Below are positions 34,445 to 43,793 of a stretch of 64,000 nucleotides of DNA, piece after piece. Position numbers and translations under genes: made by a program. Source of the stretch: Anaerotignum sp. MSJ-24. Its GTDB lineage: Bacteria; Bacillota; Clostridia; Lachnospirales; Anaerotignaceae. Where the stretch lies: NCBI RefSeq assembly GCF_018918145.1, contig NZ_JAHLPX010000001.1:186001-250000 (forward strand), in the 5' to 3' direction. The notes under the pieces are model-generated. The model saw only the letters and a list, made by a program, of their open reading frames with translations, made no database searches and was not told the DNA's origin. Numbering within the stretch: the stretch's first letter is position 1; every line of letters begins with the position of its first letter.

Positions 34445-35257
34445 TTAAACCTCCTTATAATACAGTCCACCGTTTTTTATGCCGAGAATATATGTCTTTC
34501 CGTTGGAATCGTCGGCAATTTTGTTTTTGTCCGATTTCGAAACGGCGTTTACGTCCTCTGCCGTAAGCGTTATATCTGCCGAAAGTGCGTGGCCGTTTAT
34601 TTTTCTTGTCTGAGGAACGCCGCCGGAAATTATATTATCGTCAACATATTTCTTTGTTGCCGGAGCATAATCGCTTTGCGGAACAAAGGCTGTTGTATTG
34701 TCCTTCGTAAGCACGCTGTTTTTGTCGACTTTATCGTCAATTTTCGACACCTTTTGTTTATCGCTGTCGGTATAATCGTTTGCGGAAAGACCTTTGCCGC
34801 TCACCTTATCGACCTTATTTTTTATATCAGAAACATATTGGTCGGTGAAGTCATTTTCGGAAAGTGTTCTGCCTTCGGCAAGCTGTTTTTTCAGCTCAGA
34901 AACGGCGTTTTTGTCCTCGGAGGTATAATTGTTGTCGGAAAGTGATTTATTCGCCACTTTATCTACCTTTTTGTCAAGTTCCGACTGCATACTCTCCACT
35001 TTACTTTTGTGTTCATTGGTAAAATCATTGGTTGATAAGCCTTTATTCTCCACTTTGTCTACCTTTACACCGTCAATGGCGGCATTGTTTTTGTTCTGTG
35101 CCTCCACTGCCGCATTGAAATGCGGAATAACCACATCAAGAACCAGTTCGTCAAAGGCTCTCTGTGCCTCGCTGACCGAAAGACCAAGCGGATTCGGCTT
35201 TGTGCGGATACCCTTGTCCGCATAAGCGGACGGAAGGATTTTACTTAATTCGTTCAC
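34445..35257 (-). CDS. Repeat-containing phage tail-fibre-like protein
   Basis: 270 residues with a GTG start at 35257 (GAGGTGATTAT just upstream); longer in-frame ATG starts lack a site. At least four units of about 32-35 residues carry the pattern KVDKV..KGLS.NDYT..DK, e.g. KVDKVENKGLSTNDFTNEH and KVDKVSGKGLSANDYTDSD. The C-terminal region KINGHALSADITLTAEDV is a known fibre motif. Receptor-binding or fibre-shaft role is inferred. A 467-base repeat-filled gap separates it from the upstream tail gene. Confidence 0.8.
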   Translation of the reverse strand: MNELSKILPSAYADKGIRTKPNPLGLSVSEAQRAFDELVLDVVIPHFNAAVEAQNKNNAAIDGVKVDKVENKGLSTNDFTNEHKSKVESMQSELDKKVDKVANKSLSDNNYTSEDKNAVSELKKQLAEGRTLSENDFTDQYVSDIKNKVDKVSGKGLSANDYTDSDKQKVSKIDDKVDKNSVLTKDNTTAFVPQSDYAPATKKYVDDNIISGGVPQTRKINGHALSADITLTAEDVNAVSKSDKNKIADDSNGKTYILGIKNGGLYYKEV

Positions 35258-35280
35258 ATAATCACCTCTTTCTTTGCCTA

Positions 35281-35370
35281 AAACCATGGGGCTTTGCCCC
35301 AAACCCCAAAATCCTTTAAAAAGGATTTATCTAAACTTTAGCAACCTATTTCTACGAAATAGGTTTAGGA
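35281..35370 (+). repeat. Family A repeat with third hairpin, inside the phage operon
   Basis: CATGGGGCTTTGCCCCAAAC, AATCCTTTAAAAAGGATTT, ATCTAAACTTTAG, then AACCTATTT/AAATAGGTT. It lies antisense to the operon. Confidence 0.75.
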
Positions 35371-35399
35371 AAAAATTGAAATTAATTCTCCCAACTTGA

Positions 35400-35715
35400 A
35401 CACGCCTAAAGTATAAAAACCGTTAAAAATCGAGCAATATTCCTGCGAAGGTCTATGGTCATGACTTTTGCTTTGCAAAAGTTGCTACGCAACCGCACTG
35501 TCTTGTGCGGTCAATAGTTTTCAGTAACTTTAGCGTGTCCGGAAAGGAGAGAGCGCGAGAGAGGAAAGTCGCTGGTCATGACTTTCGTAAACGAAAGCAA
35601 CTGCGTTGCCGTGCCATCTTGCACGGTCAGTATTCGCAATTCTAAGAGCTTCCTCTCTCGCAAAGACAACCTTGCGACTTGTAAAGCCGCAAAATAAATT
35701 CCACAAATTCCAATT
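35400..35715 (+). repeat. Family D structured repeat (copy 2) with two B modules, inside the phage operon
   Basis: Same backbone as 27425-27695 (CGAGCAATATTCCTGCGAAG, AGCGTGTCCGGAAAGGAGAG, CTTCCTCTCTCGCAAAG, CTTGCGACTTGTAAAGCCGC). A first B module lies at about 35456-35520. A second, absent from copy 1, is inserted at about 35573-35630 after GAGGAAAGTCG and has stems TTTCG/CGAAA and GTGCCATC...CACGGTC. Confidence 0.75.
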
Positions 35716-35724
35716 TGCAAAATA

Positions 35725-37578
35725 TTAAAATAGTTTCTTTGAACCATCGTTATACTCGATTGCAACCGCATGCACTCCGAACGGTTCATTCATTTTTCCG
35801 TTTTCGACAGAAAACATAACCTTATCGGTTCTTCGGATATTTATTCTTCTGGCAAATGTATGCGGTGAGCTGTCGGACGAAAAATTGAAATTCTCAAAAT
35901 CAATATAGGAAAAATCCAGATAAACAGCCTCTCCGCCGCTATCGAAAAGCTTTTTCTTTACGCCGCCGTATTCGGCAAAAACCTCTGCGCTTGTGCGTAT
36001 CGCCGATGAAAGCGAAACCGCCATATTTCTGAATACCTTTCGTTTATAGAAATCATGTCCGCTGAATTGCGGCATTGTCCAGAGTGCATATATGGGCTTT
36101 CCACAATCGTTATAGCTTTCGGGATCGTCCTTATCCGTATAAAACCGCATAACCGAGCCGTCCTCTCTGCCAAAGCACAAGGCTCCGTTTTCCTCCCACA
36201 TTATCCTTGCGCCTATGCCGTCCCAGATATAACATTCATACTGGAAGGACGAATAGGGCTGACCGCTTTCATATGTCTTTTGCAATCCGTCAAGTATATA
36301 AACCTTGTTACCGACCGCACAGAAGAACATATCCCTGTATACACAGCAAAAACAGTTTTCAAGCTCCTCCTTCATAAGCTCGCTGTTTATATAAAACGAG
36401 CGGTTCTGGCTGTATTTTTCACCGCTTATGTCCTGAGAGGTAACGGCATATATTCCAAGCTCCGTAACAAACATCGGCTCATTTTGAAGATAACCGAAGC
36501 CCTTTGCGGAAACTGCTCCCGGGCCTATAAGCGTATTGATTATCGGAAAGACTGCCTCGGAATTGCTGTCGGTTGTTCCGTTTCGAATAACTATGTTGCG
36601 TCCGTCACTGCTTTTTTCCCGAACCACCGCAAGACAGCCGTTTATCACTGCATAGCCCTTTATTGCCGCCTGACCGCCTCCCAGCACCGAATACCATTTG
36701 TCACCGAAATAGGTCGGATCCTTTAGTGCCGAATATCGGTCGCAGTCCGGCTCATTGGGATTACCCGAAAGAAACAGCCTGTCACAGCCACCGTTTACGC
36801 CGTAAAGTATGCCGAAGGTGCATTTATTGATTTTGTCCGCATAGCCTTCCCTTGTTTTGCATACGGTTATCTCCACGTTATCCATACCTGCAACCGTCGG
36901 AGAAGGCGGTGCGGTATTGAATGAAACAATTCCCTTTGTTCTGTCAACGGTGAAATGCGTGCCTTCCTTTTTTGACTGCCATTGACCGTCGGAATCCATT
37001 ATCCGCACAAGCACCTCATCGGAATCTATTTCCTTCTGTGTAAGCTGATATTTTTTCGATGTGCCGTCGGCAAGATAGCTTTCCTTCCAAGCTCTCGATA
37101 TTAGATTGACCGGCTCATATACCGTACCTCCTCCGCTCGGAAGACGGGAAATTATGATTGTTGGCACATATGCAATATCCGTAAGCTTTTTGATCTGCTT
37201 GTTCCCATCAAATTCTCCGTAAACAAGTGCCTCCTTGCCGTCAAAAATATACAGCCTGTTTTCAAACACAACGCCGTAGGAAAGGCTGTCGTTCATCTCC
37301 GAATATAATATTTCATCGCCTGTATAAAGCCTTGTGCCGGCGTGAATAAGTCGATTATTGTCGAAAAAGAACGTACCGTTTATTCTTCCGTCATATTTAT
37401 TTATCTGCTTAAAGCCCATTCGCTTTCGCACACTGCCGGGAACGTCCCTTATCATATTCAGTGCATTTGGCGAACGGTGTATGCTCACTCCATCGGGAGC
37501 GTTGTGCATATCCGTTCCGTAAAATTTATCCGTTGTCAGCACTCTTCTTGTCGGTGCGGACGGTACATTAAACCGCAT
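35725..37578 (-). CDS. Large phage tail/stabilisation-type protein
   Basis: 617 residues, beta-rich throughout with many Tyr, Gly and Asp: repeating 'value' strands such as NRLIHAGTRLYTGDEILYSE, ENRLYIFDGKEALVYGE and YRDMFFCAVGNKVYILDG suggest a propeller-like fold. N-terminus RFNVPSAPTRRVLTTDKFYG resembles the stabilisation or hub proteins of short-tailed phages. No enzymatic motif. It follows the connector gene by 11 bases, the place of tail-hub proteins in podoviruses. Name inferred. Confidence 0.6.
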   Translation of the reverse strand: MRFNVPSAPTRRVLTTDKFYGTDMHNAPDGVSIHRSPNALNMIRDVPGSVRKRMGFKQINKYDGRINGTFFFDNNRLIHAGTRLYTGDEILYSEMNDSLSYGVVFENRLYIFDGKEALVYGEFDGNKQIKKLTDIAYVPTIIISRLPSGGGTVYEPVNLISRAWKESYLADGTSKKYQLTQKEIDSDEVLVRIMDSDGQWQSKKEGTHFTVDRTKGIVSFNTAPPSPTVAGMDNVEITVCKTREGYADKINKCTFGILYGVNGGCDRLFLSGNPNEPDCDRYSALKDPTYFGDKWYSVLGGGQAAIKGYAVINGCLAVVREKSSDGRNIVIRNGTTDSNSEAVFPIINTLIGPGAVSAKGFGYLQNEPMFVTELGIYAVTSQDISGEKYSQNRSFYINSELMKEELENCFCCVYRDMFFCAVGNKVYILDGLQKTYESGQPYSSFQYECYIWDGIGARIMWEENGALCFGREDGSVMRFYTDKDDPESYNDCGKPIYALWTMPQFSGHDFYKRKVFRNMAVSLSSAIRTSAEVFAEYGGVKKKLFDSGGEAVYLDFSYIDFENFNFSSDSSPHTFARRINIRRTDKVMFSVENGKMNEPFGVHAVAIEYNDGSKKLF

Positions 37579-37589
37579 ATTTCAACCTC

Positions 37590-38171
37590 CTATATCCATT
37601 TGGAAACCGACTCAAAGCACATATGTCCGCTTTTTGCCGTATCACGATAAAGCAGAGCCTCTCTTCCGGCCTCGAATTCGTTTCTGTATATGGCGGCTGT
37701 CTGCGGATCCTCGTCCTTATAAAGCTCGGCGGCAATATAAAGCGGAAGAAGCACAGCCGCATCCTCTGGTACGTCAAGAACATAATCCTTATCGGTTGCC
37801 TGTGTTATTTTCTGCGGATAGGCATTGTAGCCGATTATCCATTTTCCTATGCCATATAAAAGCATTCTTTCGCCGCCGATAAGCGTATAGCCGTCCGTAT
37901 GTCTGCCGTTCAGAAAAACCTCGTTTTCTCTCAGCGAAAGAAAGTTTTCCGCAAGCTCCTTTAGGCTGAGGTCTGTAACGCTTTCGGCCGTTTCCGTTTC
38001 TATTGTTTTCGGTATATATTTGCCGCAGGCGGCAAGGAGCATAAGCCCCTCGTTTGCCGCCAAAGGCATTGCCGCAATATACGGCGAGGTCGAATCGTTT
38101 ACCAGAATCGTCTGTCCGTCGGAAACAAAAAGCTTATGCAGTACCGAAAGCTGTATATCTCCCCAAGTCAT
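37590..38171 (-). CDS. Phage head-tail connector (adaptor-type) protein
   Basis: 193 residues, mainly helical: ANEGLMLLAACGKYIP, LPLYIAAELYKDEDPQTAAIYRNEF (in two parts LPLYIAAELYKDED and PQTAAIYRNEF), the AELY..D...A..Y...F pattern typical of head completion/adaptor proteins that dock under the portal. It lies between capsid and tail-hub genes, as expected. Confidence 0.65.
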   Translation of the reverse strand: MTWGDIQLSVLHKLFVSDGQTILVNDSTSPYIAAMPLAANEGLMLLAACGKYIPKTIETETAESVTDLSLKELAENFLSLRENEVFLNGRHTDGYTLIGGERMLLYGIGKWIIGYNAYPQKITQATDKDYVLDVPEDAAVLLPLYIAAELYKDEDPQTAAIYRNEFEAGREALLYRDTAKSGHMCFESVSKWI

Positions 38172-38186
38172 AAAACCGCCTCCGTA

Positions 38187-39188
38187 TCAGCCTAAAAGCA
38201 CTGTTCCGTCTGTAATGCCTTCTCCGCAGACGGCAATTGAACGCCAGTTATTGAAGCCTGCGCCGAATCTTGCTCTGCCTCTCCATACGTTGGCATCTGT
38301 GTTCTGGTCGATGTCCGAACGTGTTGTGAGTGCAAGTCTGTCTACCCATGGCATACACATATAGTCCTTGTTGAAACGACTGTCGAGCATCATAAAATAA
38401 GGCTTTCCGCCGATTGTCGAAGGAAGATAATTCCATACAAGCACGTTCCAGAGTCCCATCTGAAAGTTGACCGCATTGTTGTTGGAATTTGGATCTAAAT
38501 CCGAGCCTACTGCCTCGAATACGGCTCTCTTTAATGCTCCCGAATTGGGAATGATGATTGTGTCGGGAGCAACATTGAGCAGATTTCCGTCGTCGTCGGT
38601 GAACTTCTGCATTGCCTCCTGCATGGCGTCCATAACGGAAACGGAAAAGGCGTTTTTAAAAATATTGCTCTGTACATCGCAGCCGCCTGTTATTGACGTA
38701 TGCTCCTTTGAGAAAAGCGGTTTTCCGTCTGCCGAAAGTGTTGAATATTCCTTTCCGGCAAAGCTTATCTTTTCGCCTGTTCCGCCATAGATAAGGTTGG
38801 CGGCGAATTTCTCTCTTGTTCGGTTATAGCTTGTGGCAAAAATATTTGCTCTCGATTTGATTTTTCCGACCTTTGAGTCCTCGACCATTTCCGCCGTTAC
38901 CTCAAAGGAGCTTTTCCATGTGGTAGGCTCAATTACAACCGAATAGCCCTCCTGCATTCCTGTTTTGGGATATGCGCCGTTTTCGCCAACATCAACAAAA
39001 TCTCCGAGTGATGTTTCGGATGTATATTTCTCCGCATAGCTGTGCGATTTGTCCATATAGAAAATTTTGTCGATCATCGAAAGCTCTCCGAAAGCCTCCA
39101 CATTCTGCTCAATGACCGCTCTGATGGGTGCCTGGCTTTTGCCGAAAAGCGAATCGTTTACACCACTGCCCTGTGAAAATATAATCAT
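38187..39188 (-). CDS. Major capsid protein
   Basis: 333 residues following scaffold and decoration genes, the standard position. Sequence features of HK97-like coat proteins: an N-terminal arm, AYPKTGMQEGYSVVIEP, SSFEVTAEMVEDSKVG (P-domain long helix), KFAANLIYGGTG, PDTIIIPNSGALKRAVFEAVG, and a C-terminal strand before AVCGEGITDGTVLLG. The order and motifs are convincing; the exact family was not confirmed. Confidence 0.78.
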   Translation of the reverse strand: MIIFSQGSGVNDSLFGKSQAPIRAVIEQNVEAFGELSMIDKIFYMDKSHSYAEKYTSETSLGDFVDVGENGAYPKTGMQEGYSVVIEPTTWKSSFEVTAEMVEDSKVGKIKSRANIFATSYNRTREKFAANLIYGGTGEKISFAGKEYSTLSADGKPLFSKEHTSITGGCDVQSNIFKNAFSVSVMDAMQEAMQKFTDDDGNLLNVAPDTIIIPNSGALKRAVFEAVGSDLDPNSNNNAVNFQMGLWNVLVWNYLPSTIGGKPYFMMLDSRFNKDYMCMPWVDRLALTTRSDIDQNTDANVWRGRARFGAGFNNWRSIAVCGEGITDGTVLLG

Positions 39189-39207
39189 ATCGTTTTACCT
39201 CCTTAAA

Positions 39208-39570
39208 TCAGTTGAAATATCCGTAGCTGCCGTAAATGCCGACCGCTGTAATTCTGAAATTTCCTCCGGCTGTCGATGTTATACCCTTTCCATCGGAAGA
39301 AAGCGTAACCTTTTTGCCGAGGTCTGCCGAAGTGAGCGGCGTATCAACATAAAACTCAATATCGTCCCTTATTCTTAAAACGGGATATGTACCGTCGGAC
39401 TGCTTTACTCCGGCACAGATTAATTCCGGCGTATCTGTTCCCGATGCCTTTGCGATAAGTCCTGCCGAGGTTTTTAACGCCTGTCCGAGAACAGGGCTTT
39501 CGCCGTCTGCCGCTTTTATATATTCAAGCGGAAGTGATTCGCCCGTAAGTATCTTGTTTACACTGAACAT
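39208..39570 (-). CDS. Phage head decoration or stabilising protein
   Basis: 120 residues, beta-rich: LPLEYIKAADGESPVLGQAL, ICAGVKQSDGTYPVLRIRDD, FYVDTPLTSADLGKKVTLS. The pattern (capsid-neighbour, about 120 residues, DUF2190-like composition) fits small head-decoration proteins located just before the capsid gene. Confidence 0.6.
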   Translation of the reverse strand: MFSVNKILTGESLPLEYIKAADGESPVLGQALKTSAGLIAKASGTDTPELICAGVKQSDGTYPVLRIRDDIEFYVDTPLTSADLGKKVTLSSDGKGITSTAGGNFRITAVGIYGSYGYFN

Positions 39571-39582
39571 AAAAATTCCTCC

Positions 39583-40074
39583 TTAAAATCTACTCTGATA
39601 ATCCTTTATAATCTGTCCGTCCGACCAGTCGGGAAAGAACTCCCTGTACTGCTGCATAACCTCAACGGGAACTGCTCTTTCCGCTCTGGGAGAACCGCCG
39701 ATGCTTCTCAAATGGCTTTTTGAGCGCATTGAGTTTAAAGCTCGCTGTCTTTCCTCATTGGTTCTCTGCTGATAAATTTCCTCGGCATTGACTATGCCGT
39801 ATGCCTTATAAAGCGGAACGCCCCTTGACCAGTAATGAAGAAGCTCCTTCGCATAGGGCTTTGTCATAAGCTCCTTAAAGCTTGTTATACCGCAGTCGGG
39901 ATAATGCTTGATAAGCTTTCCGAGCTCCTCTCTTATGAATCCGCCGATTTCTTCGGCTGTCGGTTCTGCTCCTCCAACGGGCTGTTCCTCTGTCTGCATG
40001 ACTTCCTTGGGCATATTTCCGATTGGCATTTCCTCGCTGTTGGGATAAACCGCATTGTTTTCATTGTTTTCCAT
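39583..40074 (-). CDS. Phage scaffold-like protein
   Basis: 163 residues: acidic, Asn/Glu-rich N-terminus, a central helical region (EEIGGFIREELGKLIKHYP) and a basic, Arg-rich C-terminus (RTNEERQRALNSMRSKSHL). This acidic-helix-basic layout between portal and capsid is typical of scaffolding proteins. The ATG has GGAGG 6 bases upstream. Confidence 0.65.
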   Translation of the reverse strand: MENNENNAVYPNSEEMPIGNMPKEVMQTEEQPVGGAEPTAEEIGGFIREELGKLIKHYPDCGITSFKELMTKPYAKELLHYWSRGVPLYKAYGIVNAEEIYQQRTNEERQRALNSMRSKSHLRSIGGSPRAERAVPVEVMQQYREFFPDWSDGQIIKDYQSRF

Positions 40075-40086
40075 ATTTTCACCTCC

Positions 40087-40197
40087 TTATTTTCTTAAAT
40101 CCTCGCCCTTGCGGACTGTCGGCTTTTTGTTGCCTTCGTTCTTTAACGCTTTTACCTCCATACTGCCTTTGTTTGAATAGCTTAATCTATTCTTCAT
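40087..40197 (-). CDS. Small basic phage protein, 36 residues
   Basis: Starts at the ATG at 40197 (GGAGG, 7 bases upstream), overlapping the portal stop. MKNRLSYSNKGSMEVKALKN followed by EGNKKPTVRKGEDLRK. Fully basic and hydrophilic, between portal and scaffold genes. Unknown role. Confidence 0.5.
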   Translation of the reverse strand: MKNRLSYSNKGSMEVKALKNEGNKKPTVRKGEDLRK

Positions 40198-40199
40198 GT

Positions 40200-41930
40200 T
40201 CATTCCTCCCTTGTCTGATTTTCGTTTTTTGCCTGCTCTGCGTTTTTTATGATGCTGTCCCTCACCTCCTTTGCATGTGGATAGTGCAGTCTTTCCAGCT
40301 CCGTCCAATAGAGCAGCCTTGCACTGTCCTCGGACGGATTGCCGTATGCTCCGTTTGAAAAATTCTCCTTTGCCTCCTTCCACATAAGCTCTCGGTTACC
40401 TGCCGGAAGTGTCGATGAGTCAACCGAAAACAGAAATTCATCGTTCCAGTAATATTCTCCGGCGTCATCCATCTCCAAAAAGTCATATCGGTTGAAGGTT
40501 CGGTATTCGTTGCCGGTTTCAGTCTGACCGGCTTTCACCGTTACGCCTGTATCGGCATAGGCCAGCAGAAAACGGAACATAATCTCGAAAACCTCCGCAT
40601 AGGCGGCTCTTTTCATAACTCTTTTGCCCTCAAGCCTTCCTGCGGACTGCTCTGCGGCTATCTGCTTTGCCTTTCCGCTTGTTGCCGTCGGATCGTATCT
40701 GCCCTGATAGCTGTCGGTTATGCCGACGGTCTGTCTTGCCGCCTCATAGACTCTCTCCTGATATTCCATATCTCGGCTTATGTCCGGCTGAATGTTCAGA
40801 ACATCAATAAGCTGCTTGTCGCTTATATTGTTCAGCTCGATAACCTTAAGCTCCTCATCGGTCTTTCTTATGCTTGCACCTCTCGGAAATGTCACATAAC
40901 TGCCGCCCTTCAAAAGCTTTTCCTGTATTTTTGAGCCGAGCTTTTTTATTAGCTCCTGCTGGTCGGTTATTTTGTCCACATCACTGTCGCCCAACAGCTT
41001 TCCGAAAACGCTTACATTTTTCCTTAATACGAGCGGCATAACGTCCGGCGAATAAAACGGTATTTTTGTGCCCTTCTTTATTACCGAGCCGTCCGAGCAG
41101 ACAACGTCCGACGCAAGAATTTCGCTTTTCTCTGCCTTTACCGTAAAGGAGCGGCATCCGCATGAGCATTCGTCCTCATAGCAGACCGCACCGCAGTTAT
41201 CGCAATATCTGAGCTGTCGTGACTGGTAGTTTTCTATGTCCTCAACAACAACATCATTCACCCAGCGGAATCGTCCTATTTTTCCGTCTGCATTTCGGTA
41301 ATAGGCTGTATTGAGCGTAACTATGTCCTCCGAAAAGGCATAATCGCCTGTCGAACGCACATCGGGATTTTCCTCGTATTCCTTATCGACCGAAACGCCG
41401 AACATTCGCTTTATAAAAGCCTTTGTTTTTGCGGTCTGTATGATTATGTAATCCATTTCCTTTATGTCGGTAACTCCGCACTGCGGTATAACCTGTTTAG
41501 GATGCAAAAGCGTTACCGTTAGCTCTCCGTCGGAGCTGTGTCCGCCCTTCGTTATGTCCCATTCGACAAGAAAAAAATCTCCGCCCTGTATCGGTGTCGT
41601 TCTTTCGTCCATGTCGTTTATGGTTTCAAAGGGCAGTCTGTCCAGCTCGTTTATAAGAAAAGCTTCGACAAGCTCTGCCTTTTTCTCGTCTGCCTTTCGT
41701 CTTGCCGTAACCTTCGGACGGGGTATCGTTGTTTCTGCCTCTGCCTCGATAAGCTCCGAAACAATGTTGCGTACACAGCTTGCGTTCTTTGCACCGACCG
41801 CCGAATATATTGTGTGTGTTCCGCAGTATAATGCCTCCCGCCTGTCCATGTCCGATAAATCGGAGCTGTAAGCACTTAAGCTGTTGTAAAGCCTGTCCTG
41901 CCAAAGGGATAGCTTTTCTCTTTTATTCAA
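40200..41930 (-). CDS. Phage portal protein with an internal zinc-ribbon insert
   Basis: 576 residues, portal size. Family-like features: SLWQDRLYNSLSAYSSDLSD at the N-terminus, GGDFFLVEWD, a long helical stem region, and YQERVYEAARQTVGITDSYQ with GRYDPTATSGKAKQIAAEQS in the C-terminal third. Around residues 236-255 four Cys of CDNCG and CSCGC form a zinc-ribbon insertion, unusual for portals. It forms the dodecameric ring at one capsid vertex through which DNA is packaged. The 199-base gap to the terminase gene is filled by repeats. Confidence 0.82.
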   Translation of the reverse strand: MNKREKLSLWQDRLYNSLSAYSSDLSDMDRREALYCGTHTIYSAVGAKNASCVRNIVSELIEAEAETTIPRPKVTARRKADEKKAELVEAFLINELDRLPFETINDMDERTTPIQGGDFFLVEWDITKGGHSSDGELTVTLLHPKQVIPQCGVTDIKEMDYIIIQTAKTKAFIKRMFGVSVDKEYEENPDVRSTGDYAFSEDIVTLNTAYYRNADGKIGRFRWVNDVVVEDIENYQSRQLRYCDNCGAVCYEDECSCGCRSFTVKAEKSEILASDVVCSDGSVIKKGTKIPFYSPDVMPLVLRKNVSVFGKLLGDSDVDKITDQQELIKKLGSKIQEKLLKGGSYVTFPRGASIRKTDEELKVIELNNISDKQLIDVLNIQPDISRDMEYQERVYEAARQTVGITDSYQGRYDPTATSGKAKQIAAEQSAGRLEGKRVMKRAAYAEVFEIMFRFLLAYADTGVTVKAGQTETGNEYRTFNRYDFLEMDDAGEYYWNDEFLFSVDSSTLPAGNRELMWKEAKENFSNGAYGNPSEDSARLLYWTELERLHYPHAKEVRDSIIKNAEQAKNENQTREE

Positions 41931-41943
41931 TATAAAACCTCCT

Positions 41944-42127
41944 TACTTGGGACTTTGCCCCAAACCCCACCACCCTTTAAAAAGGGTGGACCTAAACTTT
42001 GATTAACTACATTCTTACGAATGTAGTTAGGGAGAATTTAAAATCAAACCTCCCAACTCAAACACACCTAAAGTATAAAAACCGTTAAAAATCGAGCATC
42101 ATTCCCTTGCGACTTGTTAAACTGCAT
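41944..42127 (+). repeat. Family A repeat with third hairpin and truncated family D copy, between terminase and portal genes
   Basis: A: TTGGGACTTTGCCCCAAAC, CACCCTTTAAAAAGGGTG, GACCTAAACTTTGATT, AACTACATTC/GAATGTAGTT. D fragment at about 42068-42127: AAAACCGTTAAAAATCGAGC, then CCCTTGCGACTTGTTAAACT; the middle of D is deleted. Confidence 0.7.
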
Positions 42128-42128
42128 A

Positions 42129-43793
42129 TTATTTTCCATACTTTTTTAAAAGGTATAGTTTGCCTTCGGTATCACTGTTGTTGTAGTCCTCCCACATATC
42201 CGCAGTCCAATGTGCAGTTTCCATGCTTTCCTCCTGTGTGGCGGCAACCACCTCCGGCAGAACATACACCGCAATGGCAAGTGCCATAACCAGATCGTCA
42301 TGTGCTCCGTATTCCGCCTCGGCTCTGCCATGGCTGTTTTTAACAAATGAAAGCATTTCCCGAAGTGTTTCCGAATCGTTCAGCTTACCGCTTTCCTCTC
42401 GAACAAACTTGACCAGTCCGCTTATTATTAACGGTCTTGTAACCATGGTCGTTTTAAAACCATAGGAATTCAGAATGCGGTTTGTATAGCTGTCCTCCTG
42501 TCGGCGAACATAAAGATTGTCATAGCCGAGCCTTGCCAGCTCCTTTACGGGATATGTGGAAAAATTGGTTTCTATCGCCGTAAGTGCATTATTGTAATAT
42601 TTCCCCAGACAATAAACCTGTCTTGCATATTCGTCCTCGTCGGACTGCTGTCGCAAAACGCATACCTGTTTTCCGTCTGCCGAATCCAGCACCTGTGCGG
42701 TAAAATAATCGCTGCCTTCGCCGGCGGTATCACCGCCGATTACATAGCTGTGTCCTGTCTGCGGCTTTGAATATATCCGCACAAAACCGTCCTTCTGACG
42801 GTGAAAACGTATGTCCTCAAGTCGTCCGTCCTTTTCCTTTGCCGTAAACATTCCGATAACAGGCTCTTTTCTTCCTCGAAGTATTGCAAGCCTTGAGGAT
42901 ATTTTCTCCTTATCGAATATGCACCGTCCCGTCAGAATAAATGCCTCCTCCGGTGCGGAGGGATATTCCTGTCTGAAAAGCTGTTCGTCACCGCCGCAGT
43001 TGTTTCGTATGCACCATCTTCGCCAGGCAAGCTGTTCATTGTCGAGGTTATAGGCCTTTTTCAGCACCGTTTCCGCCTTTGTAAGCTGAAAGCCATCATA
43101 TTTTCTGCGGTATTCCTTCATTTCGTGCCAAGGGAAAAAGACAGGGACAAAATCGTTATCGCCGTTTACCGCTCTGTCCCAAAGCTCCTTGAAATAATCA
43201 CAGCCGTTCGCCGTCGATTCAAGAATGACCATTGTTCCGGGACTGTCGGGAACAGCCTGCATAAGTCCGTTGAGTATGGCTTTTTTGTCGCCTTCCCAGA
43301 AAGCGACCTCCGAGGCATGAATGTTTGTTATCGTTTCACTTCGTCCTACACCTCTGCCTCCGGCTGTTGCGGAACGTATTCGGCTTCGCAGACCTTTCTC
43401 CGCAGAGCCTTTGTCGGGATTTTCAAAAACCATTTCCTTTGTGCTTGCCGTATTTCTCATGGGACGTATTCTTTCCGGCAGTTCATCATAAAACAGCCTG
43501 TTCATGGCAAATAATCCTGCCACAGCCTCCTCCTTATGGGCGATAACAAGCGATGTTGTATTTTCGCTCGTTATTGTGCTGTGGAAAAGTACTCCTTCGG
43601 TGAGCGTCGAAAAGCCCATTTGCCTTGCCTTGAGTATTATTATTCTCACAGGGCGTCCTGCCTTCCGTTCGCCTTCGATAACCGACAAAAGCCGTTTCTG
43701 CGGTTCGTTTGGCTTAAAGGGAATTATTCTTCCGTTTTTGGTTCGTATTTTAAGAAAGCTTTCCGAGTATTGACTGAAATCGAATATATCCAT
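42129..43793 (-). CDS. Phage terminase large subunit
   Basis: 554 residues from the ATG at 43793, which overlaps the small-subunit stop (TGATG). ATPase domain: Walker A-type LKARQMGFST (54-63), Walker B VILESTANG at about 160. Nuclease domain: GGDTAGEGSDY at about 345-360 with the metal-binding Asp residues, and a late catalytic block near EYGAHDDLVMALAIAVY. It packages DNA into the capsid and cuts it. All motifs intact. Confidence 0.93.
   Translation of the reverse strand: MDIFDFSQYSESFLKIRTKNGRIIPFKPNEPQKRLLSVIEGERKAGRPVRIIILKARQMGFSTLTEGVLFHSTITSENTTSLVIAHKEEAVAGLFAMNRLFYDELPERIRPMRNTASTKEMVFENPDKGSAEKGLRSRIRSATAGGRGVGRSETITNIHASEVAFWEGDKKAILNGLMQAVPDSPGTMVILESTANGCDYFKELWDRAVNGDNDFVPVFFPWHEMKEYRRKYDGFQLTKAETVLKKAYNLDNEQLAWRRWCIRNNCGGDEQLFRQEYPSAPEEAFILTGRCIFDKEKISSRLAILRGRKEPVIGMFTAKEKDGRLEDIRFHRQKDGFVRIYSKPQTGHSYVIGGDTAGEGSDYFTAQVLDSADGKQVCVLRQQSDEDEYARQVYCLGKYYNNALTAIETNFSTYPVKELARLGYDNLYVRRQEDSYTNRILNSYGFKTTMVTRPLIISGLVKFVREESGKLNDSETLREMLSFVKNSHGRAEAEYGAHDDLVMALAIAVYVLPEVVAATQEESMETAHWTADMWEDYNNSDTEGKLYLLKKYGK

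Noticed and set aside
36055-36726. Plus-strand ORF of 223 codons inside the phage region.
   Set aside because: Antisense shadow of the 617-residue tail gene, with no ribosome binding site.
40204-40383. Upstream extension of the small basic phage protein to 98 codons.
   Set aside because: The extra part overlaps the portal gene in another frame; the ribosome binding site lies just before the internal ATG at 40197.
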